64,000 nucleotides of DNA from a bacterium (lineage in GTDB: Bacteria > Hinthialibacterota > Hinthialibacteria > Hinthialibacterales > Hinthialibacteraceae), in the NCBI GenBank assembly GCA_016125385.1, contig WGLV01000051.1, positions 56,570 to 120,569 of the forward strand. The letters run 5' to 3'. Shown one piece after another: positions 36,336 through 44,680 of this stretch; position 1 is the stretch's first letter; each line of letters begins with the position of its first letter. Below the pieces are notes generated by a model. The model was not told the DNA's origin and made no database searches. It saw only the letters and a list, made by a program, of their open reading frames with translations. Made by a program: the position numbers and the translations under genes.

Positions 36336-38012
36336 ATGAGGCGAGTTTTTGAATATATCCGCATTGGACTTCTGCTGGCGGCAAGCGGCGCGGCGGTTTT
36401 CGCGCAAGACGGCGAAGGGCCGCTTTACACGCGCTCGACTTACGAGTGCATCAGCGTGTACTGGAACGGCGCGCCTCAAAGCGATTGCCTCATTGAGTAT
36501 AAGGAAGCCGGCGTTGGAGACTGGAAAGAGGGCTTTCCACTGACCTATGATCCCCGCGACGGGCAGGCGCGCGGCAGCCTGGTGGGTCTGAAACCCGGCG
36601 CCGCGTACGACATTCGCGTTCGAGCCGGAGATGAAACGCACACCTTGCAAGCGCGCACGCGCAACGACCGGTTCCCCATCGGTGAAACGACGGAACTCAA
36701 AGCGGGCGTCTCGCATGAAGCGCTTCGTGTGACCCAATCGGGCCGCGAGGACGCCTATCAACTCATCCAGCCGCCCGAGGGCGCGAAATCGGTGATCGAC
36801 GCGGTCAACCAGTTCGATCACTGCATCGTCATCGACGCCGACTACGTGATCCTGCGCGGGCTGGAGGTCAAGAACGCGGCCACCCACGCCATCGTGATTG
36901 AAAAGGGACGGCACGACATCGTCATCGAAGACTGCCACGCGGTCTTCTGGGGACGCATCGGGGGTTCTCCCTCGTACGGCGCGGAGGGCTGCATCGACAG
37001 CGCGGTCTACGCCAAAAACGGCGCGGGACGCCTGACGATTCAGCGGAATCTGTTTGAAAATCCGCGCGGGGGGTCCAACGACTGGGATACGGGACATCCC
37101 AACGGACCGCAGGCGGTCAGCCTGATCGATTCGAGCGGCGGCAATGTGATCCGCTATAACGAGATTCGATCCAGCGAAGATCATGGCTTCAACGACGGCA
37201 TCGGCGGGGCGTCGAACTTCAGCACGGAAGGCAGCCCCAACCGCGATTCGGACATCTACGGCAATATCATCGCCAACGTATGGGACGACGCCATCGAAAG
37301 CGAAGGCGCCAACATGAACGTGCGCATCTGGGGCAACTACATCGAGAAGACCTTTCAACACGTCGCCACCGCCTGTACGTCGAAAGGCCCGCTCTATATT
37401 TTCCGCAACGTGTTCGGCGAGAGCCGCCATACCCATCGCGACTCGCTGGGCGGCGCGATGATCAAGGTGGGCGAGCGCGGCGAATTCGGCGGCGGGCGCA
37501 AGTACATTTTTCATAACACCGCGCTGCAACCGGGCGGCGCGTACACCGTATTCAGCGGGCACACCAACCCCAACACGGTGACGCGTAACAACATCTTCGA
37601 CTGCCCGGGGCGGTTCGTCTCCAGCGAAGAGCCCGATCCGCCGAGCGATTACGATTACGATCTCTTCACCGGATCGGAGCGCGGCGCGGCGAGAGAACCC
37701 CACGGCGTGCGCGCCGAACCGGCTTTTCTGCATTCTTACGCGCTGGAGTTTTATCCCTCGCCGGTGACCACGAAAATCGTGTGGGGCCGTCAAACCCTCG
37801 ACGTGAACGGCAAAACGCTGTATTTCACCGACCCGGTGACGGAAGTCAGAAACCCCGTTATCGACGCGGGGGTCAGGCTCGCGAACTTCAACGACGATTA
37901 CGCCGGCGCGGCGCCCGACCTGGGAGCGTTTGAGAGCGATCGCCCGCCGCTGCGTTTTGGGCGGCGCGCTCAACCGGACGCGCCCCGGGCGCCGTGGGAA
38001 CGGTATCCATAA
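36336..38012 (+). CDS. Secreted Fn3 plus right-handed beta-helix protein
   Basis: 558 aa with a signal peptide (ALLLAASGAAVFAQ-like, AASGAAVFAQDG). Residues about 25-110 form a fibronectin type III domain (CISVYWNGAPQSDCLIEYKE, GAAYDIRVRAG). The rest is a parallel beta-helix typical of pectate-lyase-like proteins, with repeated I-V-I rungs (HCIVIDADYVILRGLEVKN, RHDIVIEDCHAVFWG, NVIRYNEIRSSEDHG). Such proteins cleave or bind polysaccharide. Catalytic residues cannot be assigned. It lies 54 bp after the PNGase-like gene and 12 bp before the next, indicating one operon. Confidence 0.82.
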   Translation: MRRVFEYIRIGLLLAASGAAVFAQDGEGPLYTRSTYECISVYWNGAPQSDCLIEYKEAGVGDWKEGFPLTYDPRDGQARGSLVGLKPGAAYDIRVRAGDETHTLQARTRNDRFPIGETTELKAGVSHEALRVTQSGREDAYQLIQPPEGAKSVIDAVNQFDHCIVIDADYVILRGLEVKNAATHAIVIEKGRHDIVIEDCHAVFWGRIGGSPSYGAEGCIDSAVYAKNGAGRLTIQRNLFENPRGGSNDWDTGHPNGPQAVSLIDSSGGNVIRYNEIRSSEDHGFNDGIGGASNFSTEGSPNRDSDIYGNIIANVWDDAIESEGANMNVRIWGNYIEKTFQHVATACTSKGPLYIFRNVFGESRHTHRDSLGGAMIKVGERGEFGGGRKYIFHNTALQPGGAYTVFSGHTNPNTVTRNNIFDCPGRFVSSEEPDPPSDYDYDLFTGSERGAAREPHGVRAEPAFLHSYALEFYPSPVTTKIVWGRQTLDVNGKTLYFTDPVTEVRNPVIDAGVRLANFNDDYAGAAPDLGAFESDRPPLRFGRRAQPDAPRAPWERYP

Positions 38013-38024
38013 CGGGAGGATTCG

Positions 38025-39089
38025 ATGAAAAAGCTGAGCCTGTTCGCAATCGTACTGATCGGACTCGCCGCGCGGGTGGAGTGCGCGGCGGTGGAATTTA
38101 ACGGCGTGTTTCTCTCGCCCGAACACGTCGAAGCGCTGCGGGGCAAGGTCGAACACAAAACCGAACCCACCTGGTCGGCGTATCAGCAATTGCTGCGCGA
38201 TGCCGACCAGGCGCTGGAGCACGAGCCGCACACGCCGAAGCACTGGTACGTGCCCGGCTATTACCGCGACGCGGAGGGGCACCGGCGCGCCAAGCAATCG
38301 CTGCAGGACGACGCCAACGACGCCTGCAAGATGGCGCTGGTTTTTCGCATGACCGGCGACGAACGCTACGGGCGCGGCGCGGCGAAAATGGCGCGGGCGT
38401 GGGCGACGGGCGTTGAAGACGTCAGCCTGAAAGACGACTCGACGCTGTCGTTCAGTTATCACTTCCCCGCCCTGATCTTCGCGGCGGACCTGATCCGCGA
38501 TTCATCCGCCTGGAGCGATGAAGACGAGAAAGCGTTTCGTCAATTTCTGACCGGGACGGCGATGCGGCTCAACACCATGGATCGCGCCAACAACTGGGGC
38601 AACTGGGGGCTCGTACTCGTCATGGCCATCGCGGCGTACACGCATGACGAGGCGCTGTTCGAGACCGGCGTGGCGCGCTGGAAAGAACTGATCGAGACGC
38701 AGATCGCGGAAAACGGCGACCTGCCGCACGAGATCCACCGCAACAAGGGGACTTCGGGAATCTGGTACACCCACTTTGCGCTGTTTCCGCAGACCATCGC
38801 GGCGGAGATCGCCAAAGTGAACGGCGTCGATCTGTACGACTACGCCGCGCCCAACGGACGCACGCTGCGCATGGCGTTTGAGCGCGTGGTTCCGTGGGTG
38901 GAGAATCCCGCGGCGTTTCCCTATCTTGAAGACAAAAGCCAATCGCTGCACGGGGTGGAGTACGTGAGTTATTTCGAGATATTGAACGCGCACTGGCCCA
39001 ACCCCGCCGCGACGGCCATCCTGAAGCGCCTGCGTCCGCTCGACGCCACCCACAGCGCCCCGGCGATGACGTTCACGCATGGGGAGTGA
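38025..39089 (+). CDS. Alginate-lyase-like (alpha/alpha toroid) secreted protein
   Basis: 354 aa with a short signal (LFAIVLIGLAARVECAA). The body is helical and matches the alginate_lyase Pfam-type toroid. It has DDANDACKMALVFRMTGDERY, then TMDRANNWGNWGLVLVMAIA with the family NNWG motif, and GDLPHEIHRNKGTSGIWYTH. Substrate could be alginate or another uronate polymer. It is 12 bp after the beta-helix gene, so the two are coupled. Confidence 0.83.
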   Translation: MKKLSLFAIVLIGLAARVECAAVEFNGVFLSPEHVEALRGKVEHKTEPTWSAYQQLLRDADQALEHEPHTPKHWYVPGYYRDAEGHRRAKQSLQDDANDACKMALVFRMTGDERYGRGAAKMARAWATGVEDVSLKDDSTLSFSYHFPALIFAADLIRDSSAWSDEDEKAFRQFLTGTAMRLNTMDRANNWGNWGLVLVMAIAAYTHDEALFETGVARWKELIETQIAENGDLPHEIHRNKGTSGIWYTHFALFPQTIAAEIAKVNGVDLYDYAAPNGRTLRMAFERVVPWVENPAAFPYLEDKSQSLHGVEYVSYFEILNAHWPNPAATAILKRLRPLDATHSAPAMTFTHGE

Positions 39090-39238
39090 GGGATCAACTT
39101 TCGAATCCATCTCGCGGGATCAATTAGAATTCAGTGAATCCTTCGGCCTCATGATGCGTTCTTGAGAGAAATGGTTTAGACTCAGGGAGGTCATTCATCG
39201 CTGAAATCACTCAACATCACCATACCGGGAGAAAAACG

Positions 39239-41761
39239 ATGAAACGATATCTGATTGCGATCGTTTTCGGTTCGCTCATTTTCGCCGCGCCGCTGGCGCA
39301 GGCCGCGCCGGAGGCGTTCGAAGTCGCGCCCGATCAGGCCGACCTGCTGCCGGGCGGCAAGGAAGCCGACGGCATCATCGGCGATTTTATTCTGCGTAAC
39401 GACATGGTCGAGGCGGTGATCTCGTGCAACGCCGTGCTGCGCAAGGCCAACATGGGCACCAACTGGACGGCGGTCACGCCGGGCTGCCTCTACGACCTCA
39501 CCTACCGCGGCGAGAACAACGATCAGCTGACGCACTTCGCGCCGCTCGGCCAGCAGGGCCCGGTGTCGTACGTGCGCATCGTCAGCGACGGTTCAGACGG
39601 CGCGGCGGCGGTGGAGGCGGTGGTCTCGGCGGCGCTGAACGGCGGCGTCTCGACACGGCACGTCTACCTGATCAAAGAAGGCTGGCGGGGCCTCTCGATC
39701 GCCACCACGCTGAAAAACGAAAGCAACGGAACCAAAACGATCAAAACCGCCGACCGCATCAGCCGGTTCACCGATGTGAAAACCTACGGAAACATCACCG
39801 TCGCCGACGCCATCGATCCCGCCGACAAATGCGGCTACGCCTACGGCTGGTTATCGGCCAACGGCGCGACGGTTCCGGGCGGCGAGATCACGCTGAAGCC
39901 GGGCGAAGAAGCCTACCTTCTGCGCTATTTCACGGTGGGTCATTCACCCGCCGAGGCCTACGGCATGGGCGTGATGCTGACCGCTGAAGACGGCGCGGGC
40001 ACGCTCAACGGCGCGTTGACCGGCGAGAACGGCGACCCCGTCGTCAGCGGCAAGATCACCATTCAGTTGAAAGACGGCGCGATCAACGCCTACCCCGGCG
40101 CGGATGGGCGCTGGTCGACGATGCTGGCGCCGGGCGAGTACAAGGTGACGTTCTCCGACATCGGCCGCGAGAGCGAGAGCGTCACGGTGAATGTGCAGGC
40201 GGGCGAGACCACGACCGTGAATCATAAAATGGCGGCGCCGTCGGCCATCGCGTTCGACATCCGCGGCGAGAAGGGCGAGAGCCTGCCCTGCAAGGCGCAT
40301 TTCGAAGGGCTGGAGGGGACGCCTCAGCCCAACCTGGGGCCGGATAACCGCGCGCACGGCTGCGCCGATCAGTATCATTCAGAGACAGGCAAGTTCGAGG
40401 TTCAGCTGGCGCCGGGACGCTACCGCGTCATCGTCACGCACGGCGTCGAGTTCAGCCACCTCGAACAGGAGATCGAGCTGAAGCCCGGCAAGACCGCCGC
40501 GTTCAAGGGCGTGTTGAAACGGCTGGTCGATACCTCGGGCTGGGTGAGCGCCGATTTTCATAACCACTCCACCCCCAGCGGCGACAACACCACCGGAACC
40601 GACGACCGAATCATCAACCTCGCCGCCGAACAGGTCGAGTTCGCCCCCACCACCGAGCACAACCGCCTCTACGACTGGACGCCGCATATCGAAAAACTGG
40701 GGCTGAGCTCGCAACTGAACACCATCCCCGGCGTCGAACTGACCGGCCCGGCGGAGCACTTCAACGCGTTCCCCTTCAAGCCGGTTCCGCGCACGCAGGA
40801 CGGCGGCGCGCCGGTATGGAACGACGACCCGCGCATCGCCGCCATCACGCTGCGCAATTTTCAGGGGCCGATCCCCGAGCGCTGGGTGCAGATCAATCAC
40901 CCCAACATGGTACACAGCTTCACCGACCGCGACGGCGACGGCATGCGCGACAACGGGTTCGAAGGACTGAAAGACCTGATCGACGCGGCCGAGACCTGGG
41001 GGCCGAACACCTACGACGACAACATCCTCACCCGGGCGCCGTATCGCATTATCACCGCCAACGAAAAAGAACGCGTCTACATGCAGCGCCAGTTCATCTG
41101 GCTGCAACTGCTGAACATGGGGCATCGCTACTGGAGCGTGGCGGTGTCGGACGCGCACTCGGTGTACGGCAACGGTGTGGGCGGCTGGCGCACGTACATC
41201 CCCAGTTCGACCGACGACCCCGCGAAGATCGACTGGAAAGAGATCATCGCCAACGCCAAGCGCGGTCGGATTCTCATCACCAACGGGCCGTTTCTGCAGG
41301 TCGAGACCGAAGACGGGCAGATCTCGGGCGGCTCGGCGCGCGCGGCGGGTTCGATCGGGCTGCACGTGAAGGTTCAGTGCACCGACTGGATCGACATCGA
41401 CCGCGTGCAGGTGCTGGTGAACGGGCGCCAGCGGAAGGACGTGAACTTCACGCGCGAGTCGCATCCCGACTGGTTCAGTGACGGCGTGGTGAAGTTCGAT
41501 CGCGATATCGACGTGGCGCTCAGCGAAGACAGCCAGCTGATCGTGGTGGCGTACGGAAAGAATTTCACTCTGAAGACCGGCTACGGGACCAGCTGGCAGT
41601 CGAGCATGAATCCCTGCGCGTACATCAATCCGATCTTCGTCGATGTGGACGGCGGCGGGTTCACGCCCAACGGCGACACGCTCGATTTTCCGCTGCCCAC
41701 GGCGGGCGTGAGCGTGGCGGAGGCGAAGGCGATGCTGAACCGGTTTGAAACGGAGAAATAA
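39239..41761 (+). CDS. Secreted PHP-domain protein with carboxypeptidase-regulatory-like repeats
   Basis: 840 aa with a signal peptide (IVFGSLIFAAPLAQAAPE). After an N-terminal beta-rich domain, two regulatory-like beta-sandwich modules follow (LNGALTGENGDPVVSGKITI and AIAFDIRGEKGESLPCKAHF). The PHP metallo-hydrolase domain starts at about 435: WVSADFHNHSTPSGDNTTG, then FAPTTEHNRLYDW, then WVQINHPN and VAVSDAHSVYG, supplying His/Asp/Glu metal ligands. RBS GGGAGAAAAACG precedes ATG. It is probably a periplasmic phosphoesterase or related hydrolase; the natural substrate is unknown. Confidence 0.82.
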   Translation: MKRYLIAIVFGSLIFAAPLAQAAPEAFEVAPDQADLLPGGKEADGIIGDFILRNDMVEAVISCNAVLRKANMGTNWTAVTPGCLYDLTYRGENNDQLTHFAPLGQQGPVSYVRIVSDGSDGAAAVEAVVSAALNGGVSTRHVYLIKEGWRGLSIATTLKNESNGTKTIKTADRISRFTDVKTYGNITVADAIDPADKCGYAYGWLSANGATVPGGEITLKPGEEAYLLRYFTVGHSPAEAYGMGVMLTAEDGAGTLNGALTGENGDPVVSGKITIQLKDGAINAYPGADGRWSTMLAPGEYKVTFSDIGRESESVTVNVQAGETTTVNHKMAAPSAIAFDIRGEKGESLPCKAHFEGLEGTPQPNLGPDNRAHGCADQYHSETGKFEVQLAPGRYRVIVTHGVEFSHLEQEIELKPGKTAAFKGVLKRLVDTSGWVSADFHNHSTPSGDNTTGTDDRIINLAAEQVEFAPTTEHNRLYDWTPHIEKLGLSSQLNTIPGVELTGPAEHFNAFPFKPVPRTQDGGAPVWNDDPRIAAITLRNFQGPIPERWVQINHPNMVHSFTDRDGDGMRDNGFEGLKDLIDAAETWGPNTYDDNILTRAPYRIITANEKERVYMQRQFIWLQLLNMGHRYWSVAVSDAHSVYGNGVGGWRTYIPSSTDDPAKIDWKEIIANAKRGRILITNGPFLQVETEDGQISGGSARAAGSIGLHVKVQCTDWIDIDRVQVLVNGRQRKDVNFTRESHPDWFSDGVVKFDRDIDVALSEDSQLIVVAYGKNFTLKTGYGTSWQSSMNPCAYINPIFVDVDGGGFTPNGDTLDFPLPTAGVSVAEAKAMLNRFETEK

Positions 41762-42134
41762 CCGGCGCCGGCAGTGCCGGAGCCAGGTATCTGGCGGAGC
41801 GTGATTCAGCGCTCCCGTTGGTCGCTGGTGCAAACGGATCGAGATCATGTGATATCTTTTAGCTGGACCAGAATACCTGGTTTTGCAGGGTTGGCTCAAA
41901 GCGAAGCGTAACCCACCCTGCTGTAGATAACAACACATTGGCTTGGGGGGCGACACGCTTCCCAAGTCAATTTGCGTTAAAAATACCTGCTTGCGATTTT
42001 ATCGGATTTTATTTACAATGTTCATTACGACACAGAAATAGTTGAGCCATGCTGACGCGGATAGAGGCGAAGGGATTTACGCCGCGAAGGAGCGGCCCAA
42101 AGGGGTTATCAAGAAACTACTGAATCATTGTTGG
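41762..42134. other. Intergenic region with REP-like palindrome
   Basis: It contains a degenerate intergenic element (41764-41835), a palindrome at 41885-41922 (CAGGGTTGGCTCAAAGCGAAGCGTAACCCACCCTG pattern) and the first copy of a short repeat (TTCATTACGA, then GTTGAGCCATGCTG) at about 42022-42060. It marks the left border of an AT-richer insert. Confidence 0.6.
41885..41922. repeat. REP-like palindrome, copy 1
   Basis: GCAGGGTTGGCTCAAAGC then GAAGCGTAACCCACCCTG form a near-palindrome. The same core occurs at 42818-42855. Confidence 0.75.
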
Positions 42135-42743
42135 ATGGCTAACAAGATGGATCCCAAAATAAAAGAATCTTGGGAGAACTACCTTAACCCAGAAGTAACC
42201 CGAGGCTCTCTGCTTGCGGCCTCCATTTATATCGCTGGGTTTGAAACTCTTAAATATTCAATAATCGAACGTATCCACTATTTTTTCAATAACGGCTTTG
42301 ATGAGACTCGGTATAAGTTCAAATCCGAATATCAAACGGACGTGCTAGCTCTGAATAAGAGCCCCATGTACGCAAGCCTAGCTTGGCTAAAAAGAATGGA
42401 AGCCATTGATGATACGGATATCGCTGCATTTGACCGTGTGAAGGACTGCCGAAACAAGCTCGCGCATGACCTTCTTTCTATATTGGCTGCCAGTGGTTTG
42501 CCCGAAAACTACGAGGAGTGTTTTAACGACATGCTTGCACTCCTTCATAAAATCGAACTTTGGTGGATTACAGAAGTGGAAATCCCCACAGATCCGGATT
42601 TGGCTGACAAGGAAATTGACTACAAAGGAATTATTCCTGAATCAATCATGAATATGCAGCTGCTATGCGATCTTGCTCTTGGCAACAATGAGCAGAGCCA
42701 GTTTTATTTGAAGGAATTTCGAAAGAGAACAGGTGGTTGCTAA
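42135..42743 (+). CDS. HEPN-like protein, 202 aa
   Basis: Not assigned to a named family, but KDCRNKLAHDLL contains the R-x4-H motif of HEPN-superfamily RNases and toxins, placed after a helical segment as usual. The protein is all-helical in character and lower in GC than the genes around it. The track ORF starts at a TTG (42042) inside a repeat; ATG 42135 is more plausible, though the RBS is poor. Together with the next gene it looks like acquired defence or toxin cargo. Confidence 0.6.
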   Translation: MANKMDPKIKESWENYLNPEVTRGSLLAASIYIAGFETLKYSIIERIHYFFNNGFDETRYKFKSEYQTDVLALNKSPMYASLAWLKRMEAIDDTDIAAFDRVKDCRNKLAHDLLSILAASGLPENYEECFNDMLALLHKIELWWITEVEIPTDPDLADKEIDYKGIIPESIMNMQLLCDLALGNNEQSQFYLKEFRKRTGGC

Positions 42744-42817
42744 TTATTATTGGCTTGACCAGCCGGTGGCCTCGTTTTGTTGAACGGTTGCAACCGCCTC
42801 TGACTAGCCCCAGCTTT

Positions 42818-42855
42818 GTAGGGTGGGCTCAAAGCGAAGCGTAGCGCAGCCTACT
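42818..42855. repeat. REP-like palindrome, copy 2
   Basis: GTAGGGTGGGCTCAAAGC with GAAGCGTAGCGCAGCCTAC; same core as copy 1 at 41885. Each palindrome precedes one of the two HEPN-like genes at a comparable distance. Confidence 0.75.
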
Positions 42856-42961
42856 TTACTTCATTACGATATAGCAATTGTTGAGTCATGCTGGCGCAGA
42901 TTCCCTCTGCGACTTTGACGCTCAGGCCACCGGTTACCTCAAAACGTTGGGCTCCTTGCAT

Positions 42962-43522
42962 ATGAAGCTTACTCTGAACAAGGTTGAGGTTGCCCGAAGC
43001 CAGCTACGGCAATCCATCTATATGCTCTTTTCGCACGCCGACCCGGTGGTCGTTCATACATTGGCGGCAGCAGCCAATCAGATTCTTTATGACTTGGTTA
43101 AGACCAATGGACACAACGGAATCGCCAGAAACCCACCTATCGTGCGTCCTGATAAGTTGGAGGAATGGAACAAATATCTGAAAGTTCCACAGAATTTTTT
43201 CAAGCATGCTGACCGGGATCCTACAGAGACACTGGAATTCGACCCGGAGATAACAGAGATCTTTATCCTAGACGCCGTCGTTTTCCTTCAATGCCTAGAA
43301 CTGCCGCTAAAACCAGCTGAGCGATTCTTTGCACATTGGTTCGCCTTGAAGCATCCAGACTTGTTGAATGAAGGTGTCTACAAAGATCTGATGCTTGGTT
43401 ACGCGAAGAAAATTGATGTAAAAGACTACGACACCATTTTGGATGCAATAAAGGTGATGGAGGAAATTGGCCCAACAAGTGGTTTCAGTGGATGTGCAAA
43501 TCGGTTTGACGGAGAGAAATAA
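42962..43522 (+). CDS. HEPN-like or related accessory protein, 186 aa
   Basis: An all-helical protein with NQILYDLVKTNG, VPQNFFKHADRDPTE and a final helical half. The FFKHA segment resembles the RNxxKH-type site in some HEPN proteins, but the call is weaker than for the upstream gene. It lies in the same AT-richer segment and is preceded by the same 41-bp repeat (TTCATTACGATATAGCAA, then TTGAGTCATGCTG). The track ORF begins at TTG 42878; ATG 42962 is chosen. Confidence 0.5.
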   Translation: MKLTLNKVEVARSQLRQSIYMLFSHADPVVVHTLAAAANQILYDLVKTNGHNGIARNPPIVRPDKLEEWNKYLKVPQNFFKHADRDPTETLEFDPEITEIFILDAVVFLQCLELPLKPAERFFAHWFALKHPDLLNEGVYKDLMLGYAKKIDVKDYDTILDAIKVMEEIGPTSGFSGCANRFDGEK

Positions 43523-43545
43523 CCGGCAGGATCACATTGATCGAC

Positions 43546-43627
43546 AAGCGCCCTTGGGTAAAACTTTTCCCGCTCAAGAGACGCTCCGCCCAAAGTCTCA
43601 TTCGCTTGCAAAAGTTTCACCCGGCGG
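43546..43627. repeat. 82-bp palindromic dispersed repeat, copy 2
   Basis: Partner of 7944-8025, same orientation, about two mismatches. It lies directly after the second HEPN-like gene. Confidence 0.9.
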
Positions 43628-43670
43628 GCGCAGGCGGCGCCCGTGGCGAGTCTTGTTGAATAACGAAATG

Positions 43671-43716
43671 AAAAAGGCTCTCTTTACCCGGATCGGTCGA
43701 GGGGAAGAGAGCCTTG
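43671..43716 (-). terminator. Terminator for the minus-strand small gene
   Basis: AAGGCTCTCTT and AAGAGAGCCTT arms; the minus strand continues with TTTTT after the stem. Confidence 0.75.
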
Positions 43717-43781
43717 GTTTATCGTATGAGGAATCCACTCGCCGTGGTCAGCACTAGTGAGTGATACGGGCGCGGGGTGGG

Positions 43782-44009
43782 TCAGGCGGCGCAGTGGACG
43801 CGATGAGGGTGAAAGACGCGCTCGGCGATCAGGTCGATCAGGTCACGGTCGTATCCCGCGCAGACGGCGTGGGCTTTGAAGGAGTTCCGCGCCATGGAGA
43901 GCGACAGGTCGGCGCCGCCGAAGTGTTGAACGCAGCGGTCGCCCAGATAGGCTTCCTCAAGGGTTCGGGCGTCGCGAAAAAGCGCCCGGGTCTGCTGATA
44001 GCGTTTCAT
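43782..44009 (-). CDS. Small protein of unknown function, 75 aa
   Basis: Minus-strand ORF starting MKRYQQTRALFRDARTLEEA and ending PHRVHCAA. GGAAAGG lies 8 nt before ATG 44009; the longer track start at 44105 is not needed. A T-tailed terminator lies about 65 bp after the stop, which supports real expression. No family recognised. Confidence 0.5.
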   Translation of the reverse strand: MKRYQQTRALFRDARTLEEAYLGDRCVQHFGGADLSLSMARNSFKAHAVCAGYDRDLIDLIAERVFHPHRVHCAA

Positions 44010-44680
44010 CGTCATGGCCTTTCCGAAATACTCACTGAATCCTTCCAGTATGCACGAAAAGCAAAAAGCAAGCCAATCATTCGCACAAAGATGAAACCAG
44101 ATCATTCATCCGCAATGGCATGAAATGTTGCACGGTTTGCTTCATTCGCTTCGATTCTCTCACATCGCCGCCGGGTCCGCAACCTCTTGATCTTTAAATG
44201 ATAATGGGCGTTTGGGCGGCGGGCCGCGCGGGGCGATTCTTTCGAATCATTACGTACTTAATCATATTTTATCGCATCCATCAACCGTTTTTCTAACTTT
44301 TTTTGTGAATCGCAGAAAATCCGGCAAATTTTGTAACAGGATTACCACAGGGGCTGAAACGCGCCATTCCGTCATACCCGAAGTATCGGATCAACGCGGG
44401 GCCGGGTTGAGGGGGGAGGCGCGGGACGGAATTTTTATCGATTATGCGACGGGCGAGTAAAAAAACGCGATTCGCCATTCTCAGAATGATCGCCGCGGCC
44501 TGACACGTGCATCGTATGGATATTGTTTCGGCGCGGCGGCGGGAAATCCTTGTTTTTTGGGGCGGGAGAACCTACGCTATGATGTTTTATTTTGTTGAGT
44601 TATGCCATACCGGGCGGGGCGGCGGGGGCGCGAACCCGCGCGACGCCCTCCCCAAAACCGAAAAGCACGGGTGATCCACC

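Larger units (their letters stand above)
43523..44680. other. Region with one minor gene; otherwise non-coding
   Basis: About 1.16 kb between the HEPN-like genes and the antiporter. It carries the second 82-bp palindromic repeat, a minus-strand terminator and a 75-aa minus-strand ORF. 44106-44680 shows no gene I can support; its last 70 bp may form a structured leader for the antiporter. Confidence 0.5.

Noticed and set aside
36291-38462. 723-aa minus-strand ORF
   Set aside because: Antisense to the beta-helix and lyase genes; translation is Arg/His/Val-rich and shows no domain. It results from GC-rich third positions.
40379-41965. 528-aa minus-strand ORF
   Set aside because: Antisense shadow of the PHP-domain gene, with atypical composition and no motif.
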